In this document: piece by piece, positions 8,224 to 17,981 of the stretch | Numbering within the stretch: position 1 is the first letter of the stretch | Layout of the letters: every line of letters starts with the position of its first letter | Assembly: GCA_028715705.1 (NCBI GenBank) | Contig: JAQURJ010000006.1 | Span: forward strand, 1 to 46,191 | Length of the DNA stretch: 46,191 nucleotides | Source of the DNA: Phycisphaerae bacterium | Lineage (GTDB): Bacteria; Planctomycetota; Phycisphaerae; Sedimentisphaerales; Anaerobacaceae | Reading direction: 5' to 3' | Position numbers and translations under genes: made by a program | The notes under the pieces: model-generated | What the model was told of the DNA's origin: nothing | What the model saw: the letters and a program-made list of their open reading frames with translations, nothing else | Database searches by the model: none

Positions 8224-11200
8224 TTAAAGTTGCTGCTGACAATGCTCAACAGCCGGGTCTGTACAATCAAGCCATTGGCTTGCCAAAATCGCAATATCAA
8301 GCATATTTGTATAACAATCCTTGTTAATATCTCCCGCTGGATAACCAAAATCACCACAACCACCTTCTGATGATGAGGATAAGACTTTTATATCGTCCCA
8401 GTAGCAGTAAGATGCGTTGCTTGCCGACGCACAAAAGAGTTTATCTAGTGATACGGGCGATGCATAGAAAGGCTGGTTAATCAGCAGACCCTGCCAGTTC
8501 GAATCGCCGGTTACTCTCACCCGTGCGTCAAAAGTCCGATTCTGGTAGTTTAAAGTTATCTCAAATTCATACCAAGTTCCATCCTGCAAACCGTTTATCA
8601 GCGTTACATTACCGCCTGAAGTTCGGACATATATTGAATTGGCATCTGCGTCCATCACTACTTCAGTGGCTTTATTACCGGCGGAATCCTGAATGGACAT
8701 ATATCCGTTCCGACTTCCGGAAGTAGGGTCTTTAAGATGCATGCCATACCACCTAACGGTATAGATACTGTTGTTGCCGCCACTACCAAAAACCAGTTTT
8801 GCATATTTACTGCCGCCTGCAGAGCCGTAAGTTCTCCCGCATTGAGTGCCGGCATAAACATTAACATTCGTAACCGCGACCTGATAATCGCTGGCATAAC
8901 CATCATCGGTCCACTGGATACCGGACGCTATATCCGGATCGTCACCATTGGCCCAGCCGCCAACAGGCCAGGTCCCGCTGCCGGCACTGCCCGCCTCGAA
9001 TGTCGTATTAACTTTCTTATTCTGATAAACCGTCTGATTGAGCGGGGTATATAACTTTATATCATAGTACTCTGTTCCTATGCACTCCGCCTGGGAGCCG
9101 GGTTTAGATAAAAACCGGAGTTCATGATTTATTCCGGCTGTTGGCGGCAGCACGACATAACGGACAAATTCGCTGTCCATCATTGAATCATCAGTTGCGA
9201 TATCAACCAAAGTTGTTATGATGTTGCCGTCAATGACCACCTGTTGAATTGATTTACGCAATGACAATCCACCTTCCCCATTGTAATAGGCCTGACATCC
9301 GAGTGGAACAAAATTAATAACAAGCATTCCGCCCTGACTTAAGTCTCCTCGGAACTTCACTTTCAAAGTCGGTAATATCCATGGCGATATGATTTCAGGC
9401 AAATCCTCGCCATAATCGAGGTCGGTGGTATATTCGCTGCCCTGCCATTTTGTTTTCAATCTATCGAAAGTATCAGGCCATAACTGGTTCTCTGTAAAAG
9501 GCGAGTTTCGGGCATAACCGATTTTTACAACCGGATTTTCAGCCTTCCACAGCAAATATGGATAGTTCTGCGTCCGGGTCGGCTCCATCACAAGACGGCT
9601 GTAAGCCGTTTTGGACTGCTGGTCAACACCAACCATCTGACCGAAATGATAGTAGCTTGAAGAAACGGTTTTATTACCATAATCCCAAGTTGCACCAAAA
9701 CCTTTGAAGTAGTTATCAAATCTGGGATGCAGCTGGTTCATCAGGGCGACATACTGTTCGGCATCCGGCATGGCCAAATTGACATAAGAAACGGCTGTAT
9801 CACGATAGGTGGAATTGCCAGTGTTCTGATAGAGGTTATTGTAAATGACCGCATAGTGATAATTCTTGTAAAACTTCGTCAAGGCCAGTGTTGCTTTTGC
9901 CATTGTCTGAAATCTTTCAAGGTCGCTATTGCCCGGCAAAAGCAATGCAGCTTGTTCAAGATTCTGGTTGGCGTCAGCGGCTATATTGATTTCGTTTGTA
10001 AGAGCAAATTGTGAAAGAACCGACGAAAGTGTCGATGTACTTACATTTTGTACGGCACTGGTCTGGGTTAAAACACAAGCCCTATTGTAGTAATAGATGC
10101 TTCGGCCTTTAACAAAATCCATCATTTGATACCAGTTGCTGTAATATTCATTAATTCTGGTGAATGCATCGGTAATTTTGTAAGTATCATCCAAGGCCGC
10201 AGCAACATAAGAATTGGCATCTGCCCCAAACTTGCCGGTAGCCCATTTTATCAGAAAATCATTGGGATCGAAACCATAAGGGTCCCATGCGATTTTTGAT
10301 GATGCCAGCCTGCTCGGCTCGTAAAGCGGCTCCGATTCAAGGATGCCATCACAGGGGCCCTGGCCATTTACCCCATAGCTCGATACAAGGGTCATCGCCC
10401 TTGTTTTTAATTTTGGCGCCGTGTAACAAAGCTGTGCAACACAAGGCTGGCTCATATTGGGATGATACAGATGCCAGCCAAAGGTCTCCATCCGAGGCAT
10501 ATTGATCAAGGACGTAAAGTGGTCCTGCCATAGGTAATCATTACCGGGAGGAACCGTTACCTTTGACCAGAAACGAACGTCTTGCGGAAGGAGACCGGCC
10601 AGAGACGCGAATTCACTGCTCGAACCTAAACCGTGGTCTATAATAATCCACGGACGCAAATAAACTCTGGGAACATCTGATTCATCTGTATATACAATGT
10701 TCGGGTCCAGCCCAACCCCTTGCAACATAGCCTTTCTTACTAAAAGCACATATTCCACAAGCCTGCTTTTATAGGACTGAGATTCACAATCCGTGCAGCC
10801 GCATGAGTAAATACTTTGGTCACCCTCGCCGATGTTCAAAAGAATGCCGGCTATATCATTCACATTGGTGAAAAGCCTCTTGACTTTATTAAATAACAAA
10901 TCTTTGCCGGCCTGTTTTGACGGACACATAAACGGATGATACCATGCGGTTTGACGCGTAGGCGCAACTTCCGGATGTGCGGTGATGAAAGCGTCTCTCG
11001 CCCACAGGGGCAATGACGGCTGGTATGTGAACAGATATATCTTTGTGCCATAACCTGCGGCATCGGATATTTCGCTTTTCAGGTCATTGCGGTTATCCAC
11101 TACCTGGTTGAGATAGTTTTGCTTGAACGCTGCATCTACATCATTGAAAACCTCATTGTTGTCTTCATAATAATTAAAAAGATATGTAGGGCTTGAGCTT

Positions 11201-12927
11201 TCGACTGCCCAGAAATGATCAAAATTTGCACGCTTATCGATGAGGCCCTGTCGAACAGAAAGGACAGGACGGTCTGCAATGTCAAAGGTTTGATTCAAAG
11301 CATCTTCGCCTTCCAGTAAAATTCTGTCCCGCAATTCCATCAGCCCATACAGAACACCTACTTCAGTAGCAGCAGTAACCAGAATACTGTTTGCATCGAT
11401 ATTCTTAATATAAAAACCCTGTTCGCCGACCCAGTTTGCATTGAAAGACAAACCAGCTTGTGTAATCAGCGAAGCAATATTGGGATCGTTATATCTGCCA
11501 GCATAAATAAATTTAGGATTTGGAATAACAACCTTTATATTGTCCCAATAGCCGTAATCCCAGTCATACCAAAAACGGCATTTTACTCTGTCGAGTGAAT
11601 AAGACGAACTGCTGTAAAAATCTTTGTTTGTTACAGTTACAGCCCAGTTCGGCTGACCGGCTAATCTTGCTTTTATGTCAAACTTTTTAGTTATATAGTT
11701 CAATACCACCTCAAATTCATACCAGGCGTTAACAGAAAAGTTATTAATCAAAGTTACCGCTGCCCCGGCACTTCCATAAGTGATTAGTCCTGTTTGATTG
11801 TTCATTCTCACATATGTGGAGATATTTTGTGAATCGTCCATCGCGTAAGTATAATGGCTGCAAATAGTGTTTAAATTCGTGCCGTATTTGGCGAACCACG
11901 TCATTTTATGGCGAGCATCATTTGTTCCACTGCCGAAATCGAGTAAAGTCTCGCCATAAGTGGAACTATTCCCCAAAACCCTGCCGCACTGAGACCCCTG
12001 AACGGCGCCGGTAGTAACAACCGTATGAGTGCCGGTTGCCGAACGCGACCATTGAACCCCGGAAGCTATATCAGGGTCGTCGCCATTGCCCCAGATTCCA
12101 TTGCCCGGCCATGTGTTTGGACCGGCGCTATTCGGTTCAAATGTTGTATCGGCTAAAGTTAATGCCACTGTTTCGCCCAGATAATGGGTATTGCCTATCT
12201 GAGAAGCAATGTCGGATATGCCTGCAAGGGTATCAGGCTCTATAAACACCTGCGATGAGCCGCCGGCCTGAAAGCCGCCTGTTATAACCAGATTATCTAT
12301 AGACAGCTTGCCGCTTGTAGTTCTTTCAAACTGCAGTTCGCCGTAAGGCTGGTCGGTCCAGTACTTGATGCGGTAATTTTCAGCTATCAGTATGTCGTCA
12401 ATGTATAAATTATAATAACGCATATCATTAGCATTTATTGATATCCGGAATTTATAAGTCTGGCCGGCGTTATAAGGCATAAGGTCCACCCGAGTGGTAT
12501 AGTGATAGGCAAATATCTGACCGTTGTCCGCAAAGCCTACGGAAGGACCTATTTTCCCTGTAATATCCATTATTTTGAAGCCGGCATATTTGTTGGTGTA
12601 CTCTACTCGGGCATCGAACTCGACCTGAAGCCACTCGCTGCCTTTGAATGTCTTTCTGACATCCGCATTACCCTCGCCATAATACAAAATAAGGGATTTA
12701 GTTCCACCAATTACATAAGTAGGGTTATTGGTAACCTCGCCGTTTGTCGTTATCACCCGCCAGCCATCCTGGCCATTAACATCACCAAAAGTAAAAGTTT
12801 CAAAATCAGTACTGTAGAGCAAAGTACGCGCATAACCAGCCGACACCGACAGCAATACCACTATAAGCAAATATATGGATGTTAATTTCATGGTTTTCAG
12901 TTCTTTTTTATATCGTTTTTGCAACAT
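8224..12927 (-). CDS. Large secreted GH67/GH20-like putative glycosidase with three lectin-like modules and a dockerin-like tail (gene A)
   Basis: About 1567 residues. The signal peptide ends near SVSAGYA. Lectin-like module type 1 (about 34-219, DFETFTFGDVNGQDGW) comes first. A GH N-terminal alpha/beta domain follows, split in two (about 227-259 and 470-536, ending LYGLMELRDRI) by a type 2 module (about 260-469, TTFEPNSAG…WYEFEVVLNY…YWDNIKVV). Next is the catalytic-like region with LLNIGEGDQSIYSCGCTDCES and METFGWHLYHPN. A second type 2 module and a C-terminal tail GDINKDCYTNMLDIAILASQW complete it. GEG and the glycine-rich context resemble the acid residue of GH67 alpha-glucuronidases, but the family is not certain. 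I chose the ATG at 12927 because AGGA lies 5 nt upstream. TTG/ATG codons at 12960-12945 lack a ribosome site, and ATG 12891 is another option. Paralogous to gene B. Confidence 0.72.
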   Translation of the reverse strand: MLQKRYKKELKTMKLTSIYLLIVVLLSVSAGYARTLLYSTDFETFTFGDVNGQDGWRVITTNGEVTNNPTYVIGGTKSLILYYGEGNADVRKTFKGSEWLQVEFDARVEYTNKYAGFKIMDITGKIGPSVGFADNGQIFAYHYTTRVDLMPYNAGQTYKFRISINANDMRYYNLYIDDILIAENYRIKYWTDQPYGELQFERTTSGKLSIDNLVITGGFQAGGSSQVFIEPDTLAGISDIASQIGNTHYLGETVALTLADTTFEPNSAGPNTWPGNGIWGNGDDPDIASGVQWSRSATGTHTVVTTGAVQGSQCGRVLGNSSTYGETLLDFGSGTNDARHKMTWFAKYGTNLNTICSHYTYAMDDSQNISTYVRMNNQTGLITYGSAGAAVTLINNFSVNAWYEFEVVLNYITKKFDIKARLAGQPNWAVTVTNKDFYSSSSYSLDRVKCRFWYDWDYGYWDNIKVVIPNPKFIYAGRYNDPNIASLITQAGLSFNANWVGEQGFYIKNIDANSILVTAATEVGVLYGLMELRDRILLEGEDALNQTFDIADRPVLSVRQGLIDKRANFDHFWAVESSSPTYLFNYYEDNNEVFNDVDAAFKQNYLNQVVDNRNDLKSEISDAAGYGTKIYLFTYQPSLPLWARDAFITAHPEVAPTRQTAWYHPFMCPSKQAGKDLLFNKVKRLFTNVNDIAGILLNIGEGDQSIYSCGCTDCESQSYKSRLVEYVLLVRKAMLQGVGLDPNIVYTDESDVPRVYLRPWIIIDHGLGSSSEFASLAGLLPQDVRFWSKVTVPPGNDYLWQDHFTSLINMPRMETFGWHLYHPNMSQPCVAQLCYTAPKLKTRAMTLVSSYGVNGQGPCDGILESEPLYEPSRLASSKIAWDPYGFDPNDFLIKWATGKFGADANSYVAAALDDTYKITDAFTRINEYYSNWYQMMDFVKGRSIYYYNRACVLTQTSAVQNVSTSTLSSVLSQFALTNEINIAADANQNLEQAALLLPGNSDLERFQTMAKATLALTKFYKNYHYAVIYNNLYQNTGNSTYRDTAVSYVNLAMPDAEQYVALMNQLHPRFDNYFKGFGATWDYGNKTVSSSYYHFGQMVGVDQQSKTAYSRLVMEPTRTQNYPYLLWKAENPVVKIGYARNSPFTENQLWPDTFDRLKTKWQGSEYTTDLDYGEDLPEIISPWILPTLKVKFRGDLSQGGMLVINFVPLGCQAYYNGEGGLSLRKSIQQVVIDGNIITTLVDIATDDSMMDSEFVRYVVLPPTAGINHELRFLSKPGSQAECIGTEYYDIKLYTPLNQTVYQNKKVNTTFEAGSAGSGTWPVGGWANGDDPDIASGIQWTDDGYASDYQVAVTNVNVYAGTQCGRTYGSAGGSKYAKLVFGSGGNNSIYTVRWYGMHLKDPTSGSRNGYMSIQDSAGNKATEVVMDADANSIYVRTSGGNVTLINGLQDGTWYEFEITLNYQNRTFDARVRVTGDSNWQGLLINQPFYASPVSLDKLFCASASNASYCYWDDIKVLSSSSEGGCGDFGYPAGDINKDCYTNMLDIAILASQWLDCTDPAVEHCQQQL

Positions 12928-15900
12928 TTCCATCCTACCTTTCATACTTATCATCGTCAAATACTAATACGCTGTAAACCATCAATCGCCTGTAAGGTGT
13001 TTCCTTGAGACGGCTTATCCCATTCATCAAAAACCGCGGCTATATTGTCAAAAGAAATGCCTTTTCCCCACTCACACTGTGCAATTAAGCCTCTGGGAGA
13101 GCCGCTAAAGGCTTTCTTTACTCTTCTGACCGCATTTCGTACATCTTCCTGTGACCCAAAGGGCAAAATATTCTGACGGTCAATTTCCCCCCAGAAAGTT
13201 ATTCTGCCGGAAAATTGCTTTCCCAACTGCTCAATATCCATACAAAATAACTGGGAATTAACGGCATCAACACCGATTTCAATTAAATCAGGAAATAAAG
13301 GCATAATAAAGCCGTCCGAATGAAAGAAAGCATACTTGCCCTTTTCGTGAAGTATATCGCAGTAATCCTTATAAAGGGGCTTAAAAAGTTCTCGCCACAT
13401 TTCCAGCGAAATAAGAAGGGATGTTTGCGAACCCCAGTCATCTAAAAAACCGACGGCATCTACATCGGTCTGCGCTAATATCCGCAATCCCCTGCAATAG
13501 AAATCGTGCACCATATCGATAAGATCGCGAACCTCTTTTGTGCCATAAGCAAAGTCTATTAAGAGCTTTTCCGTGCCGCGGAGAAATTGCATGCGTTCAA
13601 ACGGACGGACGCCTATGCCACCCTTTATAAATTTGTCCTTTATCTGCGAACAAAAATCGTTCACCTTTCCGGTGTCTGCATTATCAAGAAGCTCAAACGG
13701 CGGTTTATAATGAGCCAAATCCGACCAGTTCTCAATGATATGCTCCTTAACCTCGCCTGCAACTCCCGGCTCTGCGGAATACCACCTGCATCCCCATTCA
13801 TCAGTGTAAAAACCAACATTGCCGGGAGTGCCGCTGGCACGGGCAGACTTTCCATAAATAGTCGGAGAATTTGCAATATCTAAAGGAAACAGCCTTAACA
13901 TTTCATCCAGCCGGTCCTGGCAAAACATATTTACCCACGGCAGCGTCCACAAATCACGCGGCGCCCTGTCGACAGGTCTATGGTTTAAAGTCGCTATTAC
14001 TCGTTCACGTGAATTCATCTTTTTAATTTCATAAAAAACATATCAATATTCATATCCCCAGAGGGTAGAACCGGCAGCTTTTTCACGGTCATACGGACTT
14101 GTTGTATCAGGATTCTGTATGTATATCTTTTGAGGTACACGAGTATAAATTCTTGCTGAATATAACTCCGCTCCGGTACAGCCCGGCAAAGATTCGATGG
14201 ATAGTTCATGCACGGCTGTATCCGGCAGAACCTGTACAGGCAGCAACTGCACATAACGGATGAACTCACTGTCCTCGATAGTATCATCAGTAGCAATATC
14301 AATTAACGTCTTGACAGGCTTATCGTCCAGCGAAAGTTTTAATATTGATTTTCGCATCGACTCCTCGGACTCCGCATCACTCCTAGCTTTTCCGCCTAAA
14401 GGGACATATCGTAAAACAAGCATCGCTCCGCCGCTCAGGTCGGCCTGAAATTTAATACGCAGCTTCGGAAGTATCCAGGGCGACAGAACCGCCGGCAAAT
14501 CTTGGCTGTTGCCAGCCAAGTCCAAGACAAATTCATCGCCCTTCCACTTTCTGAGAAGCTCCGGATAAATGTTTTCCCATTTCATTTCCCAAGGCCAGGG
14601 AGCATATCGCTTGTAGCCTATCTTCTTGTGAGGATTTTGCAGTTCCAGAAGAAGATAAGGAAATTTTTCGCTGCGCAAAGACTCCATCACAATACGGTTG
14701 TACCCATTCCAGCACTGCTGGCTGACAGTAGCCAATTGGCCGAAAATATATGGAACAAATTTCGGGAAAGTATTGCCCGTCCAGCTTGTTTCAATCTTCT
14801 CAAAGTAACCGCTGAACTCTGGATGTATCTTATGCATCCAGTCGATATAAGCTTCCATATCCGGAACAGCCTTTTCGATGTGCTGAACGGCAAGTTTATG
14901 ATATGCCTGACTGCGGGCGCCAGCAGTTTCGCTGACATTATTATATATGAGAGCGAAATGATAGTTGTGATAAAATCGCGTCAGCGCCGCCGTTGCCTTG
15001 CCCATCATCCAGAACCTTTTAAGAACATTATCTTCCGGCTTAAGGGGCATCGCTTTGGTAAGATTCTTTTCTGCGTCTTCGGCTATTCTGATTTCTTCGG
15101 CAAGCCTGAATTTCGACAGCACAGTCTCAATCGTTCCTTCAGTAACATCGGCTACTTCTTTGTTCTGTTGCGCTGCCATTCCTCTACTGTAACAGTGAGT
15201 CTTTTTACCTTTAACAAAGTTCAGCATGTGAAACCAGTTGGTATTGGTCGGCAAAATTGTAAATGCGTCGGTTATCCTGTATGTATCCTTTAACGCTGCC
15301 GCCACATGCACCCCGGCCTCTTCGCCAAACCGTCGCTGTGCCCATTTCAGAAGAAATTCGTTAGAATCGAAACGGTACGGGTTCCACGCAATTTTAAGGC
15401 CGGCAAGACGGCTCGGCTCATATAAAAGATCATTATCATCGTCCGGACTTTGGCACTGCGACTGTCCCTTCAATCCGAGAGCCGCCAGCTTTACAGCACG
15501 GGCTTTAAGTTTAGGGGCTGTGTAGCATAATTGCGCTACGCAGGGCTGATTCATATTCGGATGGTATATATGCCAGCCGAAAGTCTCCATACGAGGCATT
15601 TTTATGTATGGATTGAATTGGTCGTTCCAGAGATAGTCGCCTCCCGGAGGAACTGTTATTTTCGACCAGAAGCGAATGTCTTCCGGCAACTTGCCGGACA
15701 GAACCGTAAATTTCTTACTGTCGCCATCGAAACCGTGATCGACAATCTGCCAGGGACGAAGATAGATTATGGCATCCGGCGTACTTTCATGAATTGCCTT
15801 GCGGATGAGCATAAGATACTCGATAAGCCTCTGTTCATAGGGCTGAGATTCGCATTTTTGGCATCCGCAGGAAAATATTGACTGCCATCCTTCGCCGAAA

Positions 15901-16389
15901 CACAATACCAAACCGTTAATACCGGAAACATCTCTGAAGAGATCCCTCATTTTCATATACAGTAAATCTTTGCTGACCTGATTCGAAGGACAGATAAACG
16001 GATGCCATTCTTTTTCCTGACGGGCAAATTTCACTTCCGGATGAGCGGCGATAAAATTTTCGTGCATCTTGGGCGGCAATGTCGGCTGAAACATGAACAA
16101 GTATGTCTTCGCACCATAAGCCTGTGCATCTGAAATAGCCCGTTTCAATTTCTCACGGTTAGCCTTTACTTTTTCAATATACTGTCTGCGAAAAACCTCA
16201 TCGTTGCCGAATATCTCCGGTGAATCTTCATACGAATATAGGGGAGTAGTACGCTCGTCAGCCCAGAAAGTTGTAAAATTCGCTCTTCTTTTGACATCGC
16301 CTATTCGAACCTCAAAAATCGGCCGGTCTTTGTAGTCAAACTTTTCCTTCAATATTTGCTGGCCATCTTCCTCGATTCTGTCCCGAAGC
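11336..16389. repeat. 5,054-bp direct tandem duplication, copy 1
   Basis: The unit runs from inside gene A, through the URO-D gene, to inside the gene for the chimeric glycosidase. It repeats with an exact offset of 5,054 bp in copy 2 (16390-21443). All stretches and encoded proteins I compared were identical. It begins with TCCATCAG (11336-11343). Confidence 0.93.
12957..14018 (-). CDS. URO-D superfamily protein, not HemE (paralogue 3, copy 1)
   Basis: The 353-residue protein starts MNSRERVIATLNHRPVDRAPRDLW, the typical opening of uncharacterised URO-D proteins. It has DDWGSQTSLLISLEMWRELFKPLYKDY and YAFFHSDGFIMPLFPDLIEIGVDAVN, with His233 and Asp235. GRITFWGEIDRQNILPFGSQEDVRNAV follows. 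The HemE Arg motif is absent, and the later Cys of methyltransferase relatives is replaced (GEIDRQ). It lies inside the tandem duplication and is identical in sequence to the copy at 18011-19072. Spacing is 24 bp from the upstream glycosidase stop, and it ends about 30 bp before the chosen start of gene A, so all are likely on one transcript. Function unknown. Confidence 0.82.
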   Translation of the reverse strand: MNSRERVIATLNHRPVDRAPRDLWTLPWVNMFCQDRLDEMLRLFPLDIANSPTIYGKSARASGTPGNVGFYTDEWGCRWYSAEPGVAGEVKEHIIENWSDLAHYKPPFELLDNADTGKVNDFCSQIKDKFIKGGIGVRPFERMQFLRGTEKLLIDFAYGTKEVRDLIDMVHDFYCRGLRILAQTDVDAVGFLDDWGSQTSLLISLEMWRELFKPLYKDYCDILHEKGKYAFFHSDGFIMPLFPDLIEIGVDAVNSQLFCMDIEQLGKQFSGRITFWGEIDRQNILPFGSQEDVRNAVRRVKKAFSGSPRGLIAQCEWGKGISFDNIAAVFDEWDKPSQGNTLQAIDGLQRISI

Positions 16390-17981
16390 TCCATCAGCCC
16401 ATACAGAACACCTACTTCAGTAGCAGCAGTAACCAGAATACTGTTTGCATCGATATTCTTAATATAAAAACCCTGTTCGCCGACCCAGTTTGCATTGAAA
16501 GACAAACCAGCTTGTGTAATCAGCGAAGCAATATTGGGATCGTTATATCTGCCAGCATAAATAAATTTAGGATTTGGAATAACAACCTTTATATTGTCCC
16601 AATAGCCGTAATCCCAGTCATACCAAAAACGGCATTTTACTCTGTCGAGTGAATAAGACGAACTGCTGTAAAAATCTTTGTTTGTTACAGTTACAGCCCA
16701 GTTCGGCTGACCGGCTAATCTTGCTTTTATGTCAAACTTTTTAGTTATATAGTTCAATACCACCTCAAATTCATACCAGGCGTTAACAGAAAAGTTATTA
16801 ATCAAAGTTACCGCTGCCCCGGCACTTCCATAAGTGATTAGTCCTGTTTGATTGTTCATTCTCACATATGTGGAGATATTTTGTGAATCGTCCATCGCGT
16901 AAGTATAATGGCTGCAAATAGTGTTTAAATTCGTGCCGTATTTGGCGAACCACGTCATTTTATGGCGAGCATCATTTGTTCCACTGCCGAAATCGAGTAA
17001 AGTCTCGCCATAAGTGGAACTATTCCCCAAAACCCTGCCGCACTGAGACCCCTGAACGGCGCCGGTAGTAACAACCGTATGAGTGCCGGTTGCCGAACGC
17101 GACCATTGAACCCCGGAAGCTATATCAGGGTCGTCGCCATTGCCCCAGATTCCATTGCCCGGCCATGTGTTTGGACCGGCGCTATTCGGTTCAAATGTTG
17201 TATCGGCTAAAGTTAATGCCACTGTTTCGCCCAGATAATGGGTATTGCCTATCTGAGAAGCAATGTCGGATATGCCTGCAAGGGTATCAGGCTCTATAAA
17301 CACCTGCGATGAGCCGCCGGCCTGAAAGCCGCCTGTTATAACCAGATTATCTATAGACAGCTTGCCGCTTGTAGTTCTTTCAAACTGCAGTTCGCCGTAA
17401 GGCTGGTCGGTCCAGTACTTGATGCGGTAATTTTCAGCTATCAGTATGTCGTCAATGTATAAATTATAATAACGCATATCATTAGCATTTATTGATATCC
17501 GGAATTTATAAGTCTGGCCGGCGTTATAAGGCATAAGGTCCACCCGAGTGGTATAGTGATAGGCAAATATCTGACCGTTGTCCGCAAAGCCTACGGAAGG
17601 ACCTATTTTCCCTGTAATATCCATTATTTTGAAGCCGGCATATTTGTTGGTGTACTCTACTCGGGCATCGAACTCGACCTGAAGCCACTCGCTGCCTTTG
17701 AATGTCTTTCTGACATCCGCATTACCCTCGCCATAATACAAAATAAGGGATTTAGTTCCACCAATTACATAAGTAGGGTTATTGGTAACCTCGCCGTTTG
17801 TCGTTATCACCCGCCAGCCATCCTGGCCATTAACATCACCAAAAGTAAAAGTTTCAAAATCAGTACTGTAGAGCAAAGTACGCGCATAACCAGCCGACAC
17901 CGACAGCAATACCACTATAAGCAAATATATGGATGTTAATTTCATGGTTTTCAGTTCTTTTTTATATCGTTTTTGCAACAT
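14043..17981 (-). CDS. Chimeric putative glycosidase: N-terminus of gene A fused to catalytic part of gene B
   Basis: About 1312 residues. The first ~536 residues (signal peptide, type 1 module, split N-terminal domain with inserted type 2 module, up to MELRDRI) are identical to gene A. The rest (EEDGQQILKEKFDYKDRPIFEV to WGYEY) is identical to gene B. The switch occurs at DNA positions 16390-16397 (TCCATCAG), a sequence shared by both parents, and the frame is kept because the parents are aligned paralogues. The catalytic-like region keeps FGEGWQSIFSCGCQKCES and METFGWHIYHPN. Unlike gene A it lacks the C-terminal type 2 module and dockerin-like tail. Unlike gene B it has gene A's signal peptide, not a lipoprotein signal. 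The start follows that of gene A (ATG 17981). It could be an assembly artefact (see findings). Confidence 0.7.
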   Translation of the reverse strand: MLQKRYKKELKTMKLTSIYLLIVVLLSVSAGYARTLLYSTDFETFTFGDVNGQDGWRVITTNGEVTNNPTYVIGGTKSLILYYGEGNADVRKTFKGSEWLQVEFDARVEYTNKYAGFKIMDITGKIGPSVGFADNGQIFAYHYTTRVDLMPYNAGQTYKFRISINANDMRYYNLYIDDILIAENYRIKYWTDQPYGELQFERTTSGKLSIDNLVITGGFQAGGSSQVFIEPDTLAGISDIASQIGNTHYLGETVALTLADTTFEPNSAGPNTWPGNGIWGNGDDPDIASGVQWSRSATGTHTVVTTGAVQGSQCGRVLGNSSTYGETLLDFGSGTNDARHKMTWFAKYGTNLNTICSHYTYAMDDSQNISTYVRMNNQTGLITYGSAGAAVTLINNFSVNAWYEFEVVLNYITKKFDIKARLAGQPNWAVTVTNKDFYSSSSYSLDRVKCRFWYDWDYGYWDNIKVVIPNPKFIYAGRYNDPNIASLITQAGLSFNANWVGEQGFYIKNIDANSILVTAATEVGVLYGLMELRDRIEEDGQQILKEKFDYKDRPIFEVRIGDVKRRANFTTFWADERTTPLYSYEDSPEIFGNDEVFRRQYIEKVKANREKLKRAISDAQAYGAKTYLFMFQPTLPPKMHENFIAAHPEVKFARQEKEWHPFICPSNQVSKDLLYMKMRDLFRDVSGINGLVLCFGEGWQSIFSCGCQKCESQPYEQRLIEYLMLIRKAIHESTPDAIIYLRPWQIVDHGFDGDSKKFTVLSGKLPEDIRFWSKITVPPGGDYLWNDQFNPYIKMPRMETFGWHIYHPNMNQPCVAQLCYTAPKLKARAVKLAALGLKGQSQCQSPDDDNDLLYEPSRLAGLKIAWNPYRFDSNEFLLKWAQRRFGEEAGVHVAAALKDTYRITDAFTILPTNTNWFHMLNFVKGKKTHCYSRGMAAQQNKEVADVTEGTIETVLSKFRLAEEIRIAEDAEKNLTKAMPLKPEDNVLKRFWMMGKATAALTRFYHNYHFALIYNNVSETAGARSQAYHKLAVQHIEKAVPDMEAYIDWMHKIHPEFSGYFEKIETSWTGNTFPKFVPYIFGQLATVSQQCWNGYNRIVMESLRSEKFPYLLLELQNPHKKIGYKRYAPWPWEMKWENIYPELLRKWKGDEFVLDLAGNSQDLPAVLSPWILPKLRIKFQADLSGGAMLVLRYVPLGGKARSDAESEESMRKSILKLSLDDKPVKTLIDIATDDTIEDSEFIRYVQLLPVQVLPDTAVHELSIESLPGCTGAELYSARIYTRVPQKIYIQNPDTTSPYDREKAAGSTLWGYEY

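Noticed and set aside
14502-15293. 263-codon plus-strand reading (and its copy at 19556-20347)
   Set aside because: It is antisense to the glycosidase coding sequence, has no family signs or ribosome site, and is duplicated only because the region is.
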